Assembly (NCBI RefSeq): GCF_040939785.1
Contig: NZ_CP162553.1
Location: 2,356,001-2,420,000, forward strand
Reading direction: 5' to 3'
Length of the DNA stretch: 64,000 nucleotides
From: Bradyrhizobium lupini
GTDB lineage: Bacteria; Pseudomonadota; Alphaproteobacteria; Rhizobiales; Xanthobacteraceae
The notes under the pieces are model-generated. The model had not been told where the DNA came from. It ran no database searches and was given only the letters and a program-made list of their open reading frames with translations. Of the stretch, positions 1-9,528 are shown piece by piece. Made by a program: the position numbers and the translations under genes. How positions within the stretch are numbered: the stretch's first letter is position 1; each line of letters begins with the position of its first letter.

Positions 1-126
1 AGGAGTGCGCCGGGCCGCCTTAATGAGTTGCGTCGGAAGATTGATGAGCTAGTGGGCGGTTGGCGGCTGCTCCAAGCGGACCGCTCGAGCCAGTTTCAGC
101 CCTATACTGCGGCATTGAGGAGCTAA
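1..126 (+). CDS. 3' end of an unidentified CDS (partial)
   Basis: An open frame runs from the window edge in frame 1 to a TAA at 124-126, giving 41 residues beginning RSAPGRLNELRRKIDEL and ending QPYTAALRS. The start lies outside the window. The sequence is helix-rich and charged, and the frame is open across its whole visible length. I do not recognise the family. It is not the C-terminus of a histidine kinase, so it is not nodV. Without upstream sequence this could still be a chance open frame. Confidence 0.4.
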   Translation, partial: RSAPGRLNELRRKIDELVGGWRLLQADRSSQFQPYTAALRS

Positions 127-310
127 GCTTCGAATCAGCGTGCTCGATACGCACCTATGGTGCCCGCCAATCCCGCGAATGCGCCCTCTCCATTTGAATT
201 ACACACATCATCTTCGGATACGAGCAGCGAAGCAATCGGCAGGACGCACGAACGTGGGCGCCCCCGCAGCTCGAGATGATTACATTTCCTACAAAGCACG
301 ACCGAAAGGA

Positions 311-338
311 CTTGAATCGCACCATGCGTCAGGTTGTA
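311..338 (+). promoter_or_regulatory. Recurrent 28-bp island motif, copy 1
   Basis: Left part CTTGAATCG, right part GCGTCAGGTTGTA. It ends 8 bases before the ATG of the small membrane ORF at 347. It is one of at least eight copies in the window. The TTGAAT and TTGTAC ends are 16 bases apart, so it could be a promoter core; in that case the ORF would be nearly leaderless. Confidence 0.5.
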
Positions 339-346
339 CGAAACCG

Positions 347-595
347 ATGCAAGGTGCTTTCCCAAGCTCGCTAAAGACGCAACTCACAGGCGCTCTGACG
401 ACGCAAAAACGAATTTATGTGCTGATGCCGCTGCTACTCGTTCTGATGTCCATTTTCTTTACTGCGGGTGCGATAGTCTACGCCTCATGCCGATCTCAAC
501 AACGCCGGCGGGATCGGCGCATGCACAGGCACATTGGCCCCAATTCGCTCAGCTCGCGCCCCCGCGTGCAGCTACCGAGGCGGCGGGCATTTTGA
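347..595 (+). CDS. Small single-pass membrane protein with basic tail
   Basis: 82 residues, ATG at 347. One predicted membrane segment lies at about residues 25-45 (RIYVLMPLLLVLMSIFFTAG region), followed at once by an arginine-rich stretch (QQRRRDRR) and a polar tail. No strong ribosome binding site is seen. The gene starts 8 bases after a copy of the recurrent 28-bp motif. The ORF at 56426-56689 has the same plan: motif upstream, one membrane segment with an F-x-AG core, then RRRxR. That recurrence is the main reason to believe it is expressed. No function can be assigned; a short secreted or envelope protein is possible. Confidence 0.4.
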   Translation: MQGAFPSSLKTQLTGALTTQKRIYVLMPLLLVLMSIFFTAGAIVYASCRSQQRRRDRRMHRHIGPNSLSSRPRVQLPRRRAF

Positions 596-950
596 TCCGG
601 CCGCTTAACGAGAGTCCGCCGACGCCTCATGCGCCTGAACGGGGATGCCAAGCGGCATCCGCCGCCAGCTAGAGCGAGCGCCTCAACTTGGCTGCTGATT
701 GATTTGATCAATGCCGCCGGGCCGTTCCAACGGGACGGCGGACAGACGGAAGCCAGTTCTCGACCACTCGGGCCCTTTTTGCTAGACTTTCGTGATAATG
801 TCTTACGCACGCAAACGGCTGGCCGTTCGCATACCTGGAAGATCTCAGAGATTTGCACTGCGCGAAAGCTCCTGAGAAGGCCGCCACGGGCAACCTTTGG
901 TCGTGGCTCCACAGAACTTCTACCACGATTGCAAAAGTGAGGCTTTTATC
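596..950. other. Intergenic region, possible degenerate nodV end
   Basis: No intact gene is seen. In B. japonicum the sensor kinase gene nodV directly precedes nodW. Here, at about 830-950, one frame reads EGRHGQPLVVAPQN, which resembles the EGHGGQLWVA region of a histidine kinase G2 box with indels. The alignment is weak and by eye. If correct, it is all that is left of nodV. Confidence 0.25.
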
Positions 951-1634
951 GTGACCAAGCGCTCTGAACCGCGGAAGCAAGCCGCAACTGTCGAAGGGCC
1001 GGAGGTGAGACCGAGCGTGTTGGTCGTCGACGACGACCTCTCAATGCGCGAATCGCTCGTCAACCTGTTTCGTTCGATCGGTCTAGACGTTGTTGCTTTC
1101 GGATCGGCCCAAGAACTGCTCCAGAGCGAGCTTCCTGATGTTCCCAGCTGCCTTGTGCTTGATATCAGACTGCCGGGCTTGAGCGGGCTGGAGCTCCAGA
1201 TTGAATTAGCCAAACTGAGGGTTCACATTCCCATTATTTTCATCACCGCTCATGGCGATATTCCGATGACCGTCAAAGCGATGAAGAATGGAGCAATCGA
1301 TTTTCTCGGCAAGCCGTTTCGCGATCAGGAACTGCTCGATGGAGTGGTCGCAGCGATCGAACAGGATCGCAAGAGACGAGCTATAGACAAGGTTGTCACG
1401 AAGCTGCAGTCCTTGTTCGAGGCTCTAAGTCCACGAGAGCAGGATGTCTTGAGACTGGTCGCCACGGGCCTCTTGAACAAACAGGTAGCCGCGGAACTCG
1501 GGCTTGCCGAGATTACAGTCAAAATCTACCGGGGGCACGTGATGAAGAAGATGGGTGCTCGATCACTAGCCGATTTGATTAGAATGGCGGAGAGGCTGGG
1601 AATTGGGACCGACCGTTTCAGAGTACAAACCTAA
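951..1634 (+). CDS. nodW: NodW-like two-component response regulator
   Basis: GTG at 951, preceded by GTGAGG about ten bases upstream, gives 227 residues, the length I recall for B. japonicum NodW; the open frame extends upstream to 897 but that part does not look conserved. Residues about 20-140 form a receiver domain: acidic pair in VVDDD, phospho-acceptor Asp in LVLDIRLPGLSG, Thr in FITAHGD and Lys in GKPFRD. A LuxR/FixJ-type helix-turn-helix follows (LSPREQDVLRLVATGLLNKQ). NodW is phosphorylated in response to isoflavones by NodV and supports nod induction alongside NodD1. No intact nodV is adjacent, so the partner kinase must lie elsewhere or be lost. A FixJ-type paralogue such as NwsB is the alternative. 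Confidence 0.8.
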   Translation: MTKRSEPRKQAATVEGPEVRPSVLVVDDDLSMRESLVNLFRSIGLDVVAFGSAQELLQSELPDVPSCLVLDIRLPGLSGLELQIELAKLRVHIPIIFITAHGDIPMTVKAMKNGAIDFLGKPFRDQELLDGVVAAIEQDRKRRAIDKVVTKLQSLFEALSPREQDVLRLVATGLLNKQVAAELGLAEITVKIYRGHVMKKMGARSLADLIRMAERLGIGTDRFRVQT

Positions 1635-1718
1635 GTATGATTTTACAATTTCTTCGTACACGCGCACCCTTCAGCTGGCCGCCATGCTTCGGCCAGTGCC
1701 TTCGCCCAACCAGGACGG

Positions 1719-2108
1719 GTGGTCTTGTCTAACACTATTTCCGTTGTCGACGATGATCCTTCAATTCGTGTCGCGCTGAACAACCTCTTGAAATCACAGG
1801 GCCACGTCGTTCATACGTTTGCTTCGGCCGAGGAATTCCTGGAGTCGTCTCAATTGAACAGCACGTCCTGTGTAATTGCAGACGTGCAGATGCCCACGAT
1901 GAGCGGCTTTGAACTTTTAGAACAGATGCGGGCCCAAGGCCACGCTGCGCCATTCATTTTGATTACTGCCTTCGCGGATGATCGCACGCGAGCCCGCGCT
2001 TTGAGCGCCGGCGTGACCGGCTTTTTCGCTAAACCGTTTCCCGCTCTGGAGTTGATGGCCTGCGTCGATGAAGTACTCCGCGAGCACGGTCCCGGAACAA
2101 ACGCCTGA
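1719..2108 (+). CDS. Single-domain response regulator
   Basis: About 129 residues, only a receiver domain. Acidic pocket VVDDDPS, phospho-acceptor in VIADVQMPTMSG, Thr in LITAFAD and Lys in AKPFPALEL are all present, and there is no output domain. The start may be GTG 1719 or TTG 1725; an AGGA-like site lies just upstream. It follows nodW on the same strand after 84 bases and may be cotranscribed. Stand-alone receivers act as phosphate shuttles or sinks, or by protein contact, so a role tuning NodW signalling is an inference from position only. Confidence 0.75.
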   Translation: MVLSNTISVVDDDPSIRVALNNLLKSQGHVVHTFASAEEFLESSQLNSTSCVIADVQMPTMSGFELLEQMRAQGHAAPFILITAFADDRTRARALSAGVTGFFAKPFPALELMACVDEVLREHGPGTNA

Positions 2109-3138
2109 AAGCGGGGCAAGCAATCTGGACCAAGCCGCGCCCGCGCGGCGCTCACGATGTCGATCAACGCGCGATTGCTCGTGCTTACCCCGCGCCAGTG
2201 GCGACCATCACCTTTTGATGTAGCCGCACTCCTGTCGCTATTGTCGCACTTTCGACGTCTGGTTGAAGCACTTGCTAGTTCGGGCCCCCGACAACATGCC
2301 TCCCGTATGATCGCGTAATCCGACGAGGCCGAAGCGCTCGTCGCGTTAACGCAGGAGCGCGCGATCTTGAGTGCGACAACCATTGCTGAGTTCGGCGCGA
2401 AAGTGCCACGGATCCGGCCGCCGAGTTTGGGGGAAAAGGAGGCGGCGATCGCGGCCAACATCACGGAGTTTGTCAAGACGTTCGCTGCGGAATTCCGAGA
2501 AGCCGCAAAGACGTATGTTGGCAGATCGAATGTTGGCGGATCGAACAGTTTGCACCGCCAGATCCGCTAAATTCGGTTCGATCCCAGCAACTCTTCGGAC
2601 TGAAGCACCGGAAGCTTACGCATCCGTTGGAATGGCAACACAAGTGCCGCTGGCAGATTCGATCTCAAGCCATGCCTTTGCTGCCGAATCCATCCACGCC
2701 GACGACTGCCCGGCGATTGTGTCGACCAAGCGCAAGGCCAAAACCGGTCGGGCGGCGGGCGTGTCCTTCTAGTCCCTGAGACCGTGGCCTGAGCATGTCG
2801 CTTCCGGCTCGCGGTATCCTGACGCAAGGTACCGCACGCATGCGCAACGTCTTCACGCGCGGCTAGGTAAACCTGTTCGCGAAAGATGACTTAACACGGG
2901 GGCCGTCGCTGGATGGGGACGAAGCTACTAGAGATGATAGCTTTGTTCCGCCTGGTTCTCAGGTAACCCGTTGGAGCTGATTTTTAGATGCGCTACGCGC
3001 AACCCAAACGATGCCGAGAGGCGCGGAACCCGCGGTCATGGCCTGCCAGTCCTGCACGATGTTGGCCCGCGTTGTTTCATCGGGCAGATTGTCTGGTCGA
3101 CGCGACGACCGCATGGTTGGAGTACACAGGGGAGCCGA
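2109..3138. other. Region without a clear gene
   Basis: One plus-strand frame at about 2346-2570 (SATTIAEFGAKVPRIRPPSLGE onward) reads protein-like and could be a gene remnant, but I recognise no family. A short near-direct repeat (GTTGGCAGATCGAAT then GTTGGCGGATCGAAC) lies near 2516-2547. Nothing else is supportable. Confidence 0.3.
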
Positions 3139-4401
3139 ATGAAGACAATTGAAACGCTAGAGTCCAATGTGCGTGCGTACTCACGTTCCTTTCCTGCTGT
3201 CTTCAATGGGGCGCGCGGTTCAATTATGTTCACAGAGGGCGGCCGAAAGGTCATAGACTTTCTGTCTGGCGCTGGAACGCTAAACTATGGCCACAACAAT
3301 CAGCAGATCAAAGCAGCAATCAGCGACTATCTGGAGTCGGACGGGGTCGTCCACGGCTTGGACATGGCCACTCCAGCAAAAGTCGGATTCATGGAGACCT
3401 TTAGCTCTGTTATTCTTCGGGAACGGAATCTTTCCTACCGCTTTCAATTCACCGGGCCTACAGGAGCTAACGCCGTTGAAGCAGCTCTAAAGCTCTCGCG
3501 TAAAATCACAGGGCGTCACAACGTCATTTCTTTCACGAACGGATATCACGGCCAAAGCTTGGGAGCCACAGCCGCGAGCGGTAACCGCTTTTACCGTAAA
3601 GCCAGCGGGGTTCCCTTATCCGGCACAACTTTCATGCCCTATGATGGGTATCTTGGCTCCTCGTACAGTCCGGCGGATTACGTTCGAAAGGTGTTAATGG
3701 ACGAGAGCAGTGGTACTGATCTCCCAGCCGCCATTCTCGTCGAAACCGTGCAAGGAGAGGGAGGCATTAACGTCGCCGGCAAGGAATGGCTGCAGTCAAT
3801 GCAGGCTTTGGCAAAAGAGGTCGGAGCTATTTTCATAGTTGACGATATCCAAATGGGCTGTGGTCGCACAGGTGAGTTCTTCAGCTTCGAGTTCGCTGCG
3901 TTGTCGCCAGACATTGTCGTGATGTCGAAATCGCTGAGTGGTTACGGCTTGCCATTGTCGATGCTCTTGATCAAGGAAGCGATCGACGCATGGGAACCAG
4001 GCGAGCATACGGGAACATTTCGCGGAAACAACCTTGCACTCGTTTCTGGCAAGGCGGCATTGGATCTGTATTGGCGCAACCAGACGTTCTCGCAACAGAT
4101 CCAACGCTTGGGTGCACTTATGCGGCGTCGACTCGATGCTATCGCGCATCAGCACGGAAACGAGTTTGCCGTTCGTGGACGCGGTATGGTATGCGGCTTC
4201 GATTGCAAAACGAGCGAGATCGCAGAGGCGACGTCACGGAGAGCATTTGTGAAGGGATTGATTATCGAGCGATGCGGACCGACGGATCAGGTTGTCAAGT
4301 TCCTGCCTGCACTTACGATCGCCGAAGAAACGTTGGGACAAGGGCTCGATATATTCGAGGAGTCATTGACTGAAACCTTGAAGTTGGCCCGACCAAGCTA
4401 A
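3139..4401 (+). CDS. Class III PLP aminotransferase, EctB-like (diaminobutyrate type)
   Basis: ATG 3139 with GGGGAG five bases upstream gives 420 residues, the usual length of EctB; the frame is open upstream to 2971 but lacks conserved sequence there. The fold-type I signature is complete: GPTGANAVEAALK (cofactor phosphate binding), GYHGQSLGA, the DDIQMGCGRTG aspartate region and the PLP lysine in VVMSKSLSGYGLP. EctB enzymes convert aspartate semialdehyde to 2,4-diaminobutyrate with glutamate as amino donor. No ectA or ectC is nearby, so ectoine synthesis is unlikely from this locus; diaminobutyrate may serve another product. It stands alone, with no gene within 1 kb on either side on its strand. 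Confidence 0.85.
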   Translation: MKTIETLESNVRAYSRSFPAVFNGARGSIMFTEGGRKVIDFLSGAGTLNYGHNNQQIKAAISDYLESDGVVHGLDMATPAKVGFMETFSSVILRERNLSYRFQFTGPTGANAVEAALKLSRKITGRHNVISFTNGYHGQSLGATAASGNRFYRKASGVPLSGTTFMPYDGYLGSSYSPADYVRKVLMDESSGTDLPAAILVETVQGEGGINVAGKEWLQSMQALAKEVGAIFIVDDIQMGCGRTGEFFSFEFAALSPDIVVMSKSLSGYGLPLSMLLIKEAIDAWEPGEHTGTFRGNNLALVSGKAALDLYWRNQTFSQQIQRLGALMRRRLDAIAHQHGNEFAVRGRGMVCGFDCKTSEIAEATSRRAFVKGLIIERCGPTDQVVKFLPALTIAEETLGQGLDIFEESLTETLKLARPS

Positions 4402-5692
4402 CTTGCCGGCACACGAGAGACACTGGTCCTAGCGACAGCATCGCCGCCAACGACACTGGCGTGGGTCCTTGCTTCGCGCCGAAACGGTCAGGGGTTGTGA
4501 GGCAATAATGTGGAGCTAACGCCTGAACGCCAGCGCTGTTTGTGATCCGCTGAGTCGCTGGTGCGCGAAGAACGCCTTGCTTCCTGCTTGGTCCGCAACA
4601 CGTGAGTGTGGAGCCCCCTAGGTCCGCCGAAGGCGACCTCGTTGGCAGAGCGGAGTCGAATGGTGTAGTAGGCCTTCAAAGTGCTGCGCGAAGAGTCATT
4701 GAATGACGATCGCATCTGAGCCAGTCCACAAGTGAGGAGAGTCCGCCCGCCGCTGCGATCTACCGCCTCATCCCCAGGCAAGCTCAGCTGATATTGGTCG
4801 AGAAGCCTGCCTCGGCGACGTCGCGCACGCGCATCTGACCGTGCTCTTTCACGCACTCCTGCGTTAGATCTGGCCGCCTTGGAGCATTAGGTCATGTTGC
4901 TCGAACGCAGTTGGTCATCCGCCCAAGTACGATCAACCAGGCCTCCCCCGGATGCACATAAGCGACGAGCTTCAGCTAGAGATGGTACTCCACACGCGCA
5001 GCCCGTTTCACGCCTGGCCTTGATGAGCACGTGTCCATCACACGGGTGCGGGACATTCCGCAGCTGCGGTCCAGCCGAGCCGTTTCCACCATAAATGCGG
5101 CAGCAATCACTGCGGCGACGGCTTTCGACAAAAGTCGTGACGGCAAGCCGGCTCAGGCGTGAGTTGCACGAAGCCGAACGAGCAGCTCAATTCAAAAAGG
5201 GTTGGTCCTCGGCTTTTGCTCCACAACTCGGAGCACCGATATCCGTGTGCCCCGCAGCCCGATGCCATAGCCCCCGGTTGGCGTGATCGAGTTCAGCTAA
5301 CAGACGCCCCGTTAGCTTGATCACCCCGGCGTCGACGGGACCAAATGTCAACTATGCTGGGTGAACCGAAGAAGCCCGACGCATCTGCCGGGTCCGAGAT
5401 GCGTCGGGCTGAGTGGGAGACTGAGTGCGACAGTCTTCCTCCCAGAGCCGCGTCTGCAACTAGCATGCCGTGCCCGCACTGCTAGCCCAGCATCTCAAAC
5501 CAAATATCGGCTCTCTGCCGCACAGTTTGCCGAGGCGTACAGAGACGCTCGGCCCACGGCTAGTTCCTCAAGGCCTAACCAGTTGAGCTTATTGCCCTTC
5601 CAAAAACTCCCACCATCACCTTTCATCTGAACCAAAAATGAGGCAGAAGAAGCGGACAACGGGCCGCCGGCTCATCAACAACACATATCTAG
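4402..5692. other. Region without a clear gene
   Basis: Several open frames of 60-120 codons exist on both strands but none shows recognisable domains, a convincing ribosome binding site or consistent codon use. The notable structure is the hairpin at 5373-5410. No nod box is seen upstream of the acyltransferase gene. Confidence 0.4.
5373..5410. repeat. Perfect 14-bp inverted repeat (hairpin)
   Basis: AGCCCGACGCATCT (5373-5386) and its exact reverse complement (5397-5410) are separated by a 10-base loop. The stem is GC-rich. There is no run of T on either side, so it is not a canonical terminator, though a strong RNA stem would form from either strand. Confidence 0.6.
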
Positions 5693-6814
5693 ATGTTTGG
5701 TAGATTGCAACGCGTGACTGGAATAATGGCCCCGAGCTCGCGCACGACCGAGGCAAGCGGTCGAGATCTGAGCTTAGATTTCGCGAAAGGTGCGCTCATT
5801 GTCTTGGTAATCGTTGGGCACCTGATCCAGTATGTCATCTATCGAGACGGCGGCTTTTGGTATTCGCCGTACTACAAAGCAATCTATATGTTTCACATGC
5901 CACTCTTTATGGCGATAAGCGGCTATCTTTCTTCTCGATCGTTGCTGCAGAAGTCGTTCACTCAGGCCGCCATCGCCCGTGCGACGCAGCTCTTACTGCC
6001 CATGCTGTTTTGGTGGGCGCTCATGGAGACAGCTAAGTCAGCGGCATTGTGGCGCGCGACCAGCCTAACTACCGGACTTTTGGAATTTGTAGACGATCTT
6101 GCTGGCACATACTGGTTCATCTGGGCCACGTTTGTTTCTTACCTTCTCATCAAGATACTCACCAGGCTGAGCCGCCGATCGTTGGTCATATCTGGCTCAG
6201 CGATACTGATTGCACTCGCTCCTCTGACGTTCTCCATATCACCCTTGATCAGGTTCACTTACCCGTTCTTCTGCTTGGGATTCTTGTTTGCTCAATCGAA
6301 CGAACGATGGACGACTACATCGCGATGTCAGAAGCCGCTCTTGATTTTATTTCTCTCGGTCTTGACTTGCGTATGTTTTCTAGCCTGGGGCAAGGACACT
6401 TATGTCTACAATAATCTTGGACTGATTTACGATTTTCGGTCGGCCAAAAACGTGCTTCTGATGTTTGTTGGCGCTGCAGCTGCCTCAGGAATCGCCATCG
6501 AACTCTTGCTGCAATGCTGGCGCTTTAGTCACTCAACCCGAATCGCCCGCTTTATAGCTATGGAGTTGGGCCAGACCACGCTGCTGCTCTACCTTGTCCA
6601 GGGTACCGTGTTCCGTCTAATGGATTTCATACAGCTCGGAGAACTTTGGGATCTCACGACCCGGTTGATCATCGCGGGTCTGCTCGGGGCCGCAATTGTT
6701 GCGATCGCGCTAGTGGTCCGCTCGACTGTTCGCGGCGTTCCATATCTGTCTCAGCTCGTCCTTGGAATGCCACCGCGGTCAGGTCTCCCGCGAGCCAAAC
6801 CCGCAATGAACTAG
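5693..6814 (+). CDS. Acyltransferase-3 family membrane protein, NolL/NodX-like
   Basis: 373 residues from ATG 5693; ATG 5726 is an alternative and neither has a strong ribosome binding site. The protein opens with the family signature RDLSLDFAKG, then a conserved GHLIQ histidine, MFHMPLFMAISGYL, and about ten hydrophobic segments. This matches integral-membrane O-acyltransferases that move acetyl groups from the cytoplasm to sugars, such as NodX and NolL, which acetylate Nod-factor residues (NolL acetylates fucose). NodZ, NoeL and NolK in this window would make a fucosylated Nod factor, so a NolL-type role fits. No nod box is visible upstream. An exopolysaccharide acetyltransferase is the main alternative. 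Confidence 0.75.
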   Translation: MFGRLQRVTGIMAPSSRTTEASGRDLSLDFAKGALIVLVIVGHLIQYVIYRDGGFWYSPYYKAIYMFHMPLFMAISGYLSSRSLLQKSFTQAAIARATQLLLPMLFWWALMETAKSAALWRATSLTTGLLEFVDDLAGTYWFIWATFVSYLLIKILTRLSRRSLVISGSAILIALAPLTFSISPLIRFTYPFFCLGFLFAQSNERWTTTSRCQKPLLILFLSVLTCVCFLAWGKDTYVYNNLGLIYDFRSAKNVLLMFVGAAAASGIAIELLLQCWRFSHSTRIARFIAMELGQTTLLLYLVQGTVFRLMDFIQLGELWDLTTRLIIAGLLGAAIVAIALVVRSTVRGVPYLSQLVLGMPPRSGLPRAKPAMN

Positions 6815-7049
6815 CTGTATGCATTTGATCGTCCGAGTACTGTTGCGATGGCATCGCCTTGTGCTGCCGCCGGAATAGCGTTCGAAGCCCGATCGCGTCG
6901 GCGTCCACCGGCCGAGCCGGTCGGCATAGAGTAACCTAACTTGCGAGTAACCATCGTCCATTTCGGCACCTTATGGCAAGGCACTCTCAACTCGTTCCGG
7001 AAGCCGACGACAACTCAGACTCCCTAGTGTTGCGGAGCCGCACGCGTCT

Positions 7050-7700
7050 TCAGGCCAGCGCATCGGCAGCGTCATAGACGTCCGCATATATTTCGTGCAG
7101 GTCTCCTAGTGTTACACAATATGGCGGCATCACATAGATCGTATTACCGAGTGGGCGCAGCAAGAGATTGCGCACTTTAAAGAAGGCGTGAAGCTTCGGG
7201 CCGACGCCTGCGAATGGCCGGTATCCTTCGTCTTCAGATCGAGTGCACTGTGACGGTGCCGCTACGGCGAACGTTTGCAAAGCGCGGATCGCCGCGGAAT
7301 GGTTCAATTGCCTGCTCTTGCATGGTTGCGAGCGCAGCAATGCGTCTGACTTGTCTTTCCACAGTTCCAGGTTAGCCTTGGCGGCGGTACAGGCCAGCGG
7401 ATTTGCCGTGGACGAACTCGAGTGAAGGAATGTGCGTGTACGGTCTCTCGAGGAATGAGCATCGAAAATCCCTATGTTCAAGGGCGACTTCAAGCGGCTG
7501 AGCCACTGTCCGAGTAGAACACATGGTCCAAGCCTTGGGGTATGAGTTTCAAAAGGAGCCGAGCGACCTCCTCGGCCGGATCATGCGTGTAGCCGGCGAA
7601 AATGACTCGCTTCAATTTGCCGGCCTGCTCGTGAATCGCGCTCACGATCTCCGGATGGCAATGGCCGTGAGTGACGACCCCACCAGGATGCGACTGCATC
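7050..7700 (-). pseudogene. bioA: bioA remnant (DAPA aminotransferase)
   Basis: Two pieces in different frames. Near 7490-7700 an N-terminal part reads HPGGVVTHGHCHPEIVSAI and VFYSDSGSAA, the start of a class III aminotransferase. At 7050-7430 a C-terminal part reads HSSSSTANPLACTAAKANL and LLLRPLGNTIYVMPPYC. The middle third, with the PLP lysine, is missing. Intact BioA makes 7,8-diaminopelargonic acid from KAPA using S-adenosylmethionine. It is the last gene of a decayed bioB-panD-bioF-bioD-bioA run on this strand and cannot be functional. Confidence 0.8.
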
Positions 7701-7819
7701 TATGATTCGATAATCATCCGCAGTGTGGAGTTAAGCACCGTCGCTACGCACAACCTTGGTCATCTCTTGTGAAGCGCATGCTGCGCGAATGGATGCCAGA
7801 TTGGCCACCGGTTGTTTGG

Positions 7820-8172
7820 CTTCATGGCTGGAAGTCGCTGGAAATGAACGAGTCTTTGAAGACGACCCGTAGGCTGCCTGCCGTCAGAGGAGAAATCCAG
7901 GGCAGCCGGCCTAACCAACGCACCCGCGCGATGTCACAAATTGCGCTTTCAGTTTCAGCATTTCTTTCCCCCGATAATGCGATCCCAAGAATGTCGATCT
8001 GGCGCTTTCGAATGCCTCATTCGGCAGCAGGGAGTGATTGATGGTCCCGAGTAGCGTGCGGGCGCGGAGCACGACGGGAAGCCGCTACCCCTCGAAGATG
8101 TCGATGTAGAGTGGGCTACGGTTCAGCGGCACCATCAGCCCGCCGGCGCCTTCGATGACGAGCGGTCGCTCC
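7820..8172 (-). pseudogene. bioD: bioD remnant (dethiobiotin synthetase)
   Basis: Translating the minus strand gives ERPLVIEGAGGLMVPLNRS, then after an in-frame stop LPVVLRARTLLGTINHSLL and, in another frame, a degenerate C-terminus. These match the central and C-terminal parts of BioD (the EGAGGLMVPL switch region and ARTTLGTINHSLL). The N-terminal ATP-binding loop is absent. BioD closes the ureido ring of dethiobiotin. Stops and frame changes show the copy is dead. Confidence 0.75.
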
Positions 8173-9090
8173 CCGGCCTGCGGCCCGGTGAGCGAATCCG
8201 GGGTCGATGCGAATTCCGTCTATCTCGGCCGAATGATGCGGGGAAGCGGATATTTTAAGGCGGTAACGCTCCGGAACGATCCGATCGGCCGGAAGACCGC
8301 TCAGCCGTGCAACCAGCTGGCTATCGGTCTCCCCTTCCAACGATTCTCGCCAACGATATAGGGCAGGATCTGCGAATTCGAAGGACTTCTCTCGCCTCGC
8401 ACAGCGATCTCCCGATGCGTGAACGCGACCAGCTTCGTCAGCCGTTCTTCGCTCCGGCTCGTCCTGCAGGATCAACAGAGACTCCCGTACGGCCACCGCC
8501 ACCAACAGCGACCGAGCGGTCGCGAAGATGAACGGGCGACAGCGATTGATTGTGCGCAGCACGCCAGAGGCGGTGACAAGCGCGCCGGAAGCTCCCAGCG
8601 CCTTCCCGCAGGTATGAACAACGAGGAGATTCTCGCGTCCTTCATAGGCCGCCGTGAGCCCTCCCCCTTGCTCGCCGTAAACGCCCATTGCATGAGCTTC
8701 GTCGACAACCATGAGCGAATCGTGCAGGTGCGCGATCCCGAGCAGGTCTCCAAGCGGTGCGACTTCGCCATCCATGCTGTAGAGGCTCTCGACTACGATC
8801 CAGACCCGCCCGGCTCCTGCGGCGAGGCGCCAGTCGCAAATTGCGCTTTCGATAGCCTGCGGATTGTTATGGGCACTCATTCGAAACGCTGCTCGTCCCG
8901 TTCGCGCTCCTTCATGAATACTGGCGTGAACCAGCGAATCAAGGACGAGCAGGTCGTCTTGTTGCGACAGCCTTGTCAGCACAGCAACATACCCCCAATG
9001 ACGGAATTCATTCATCACTCGCTGAGCAACGATGGACGCCGCAAAACTCCCAACTGGCAGGACAGGGTCTTCCCGCGTTGGCTTGTTGGG
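8170..9090 (-). pseudogene. bioF: bioF remnant (KAPA synthase)
   Basis: A long frame preserves the centre of BioF: LLVLDSLVHASIHEGARTG, VWIVVESLYSMDGEVAPL, VVDEAHAMGVYGEQGGG and the HTCGKALGASGA region with the PLP lysine. About 100 N-terminal residues are missing, and beyond SLLVAVAVRESLLILQDEP the sequence drops into wrong frames. BioF condenses pimeloyl thioester with alanine. It sits between panD and bioD remnants as in rhizobial biotin operons. The frame changes and missing start argue against function. Confidence 0.85.
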
Positions 9091-9091
9091 T

Positions 9092-9444
9092 TCAAACTTG
9101 CAGGATGGGATTTTCTCGATCAACCGGCACAATGCGCGGCCTGACGATGCTCGCATCCTCCTCGTCAAGTGACGCGTATGCAACGATACTTATCTTATCT
9201 GCGGGCATCGCCAGTCGCGCCGCCGCACCGTTTACGTCTACGGTGCCGGACCTTGTGGCGCTTCTGTCACAAACGTTGCAAAGCGTGTTCCCGTCTCGAG
9301 GTTGTACAGTTCGACGCGAACGTTAATCCGATACCGGTCGCGTCCAGCAGCGCGCGATCAATCGAGATCGAGCCTTCATAGTGCAGGTCGGATTCAGTGA
9401 CCGAGGCGCAATGATATCGTTCCCTTCATCAGGACAATCTGCAT
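9092..9444 (-). pseudogene. panD: panD remnant (aspartate 1-decarboxylase)
   Basis: From ATG 9444 (MQIVLMKG) the full length of PanD can be followed only by changing frame several times: [19 protein letters not shown] (holding the Gly-Ser self-cleavage site), [28 protein letters not shown] and [19 protein letters not shown] before a stop at 9092. PanD makes beta-alanine for pantothenate. Co-location with biotin genes is known in rhizobia. At least three frameshifts make this copy non-functional. Confidence 0.8.
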
Positions 9445-9528
9445 TTCTTTACCTACGCTGATGGCTTGCGCGCGGCACGCCCATTGTTCTGGATGACTTA
9501 AGCGGGTCAGACATAATACCGAGCCGGG

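Noticed and set aside
8419..9144. A 241-codon plus-strand frame opposite the bioF remnant
   Set aside because: The minus strand carries recognisable BioF sequence; the plus frame has none.
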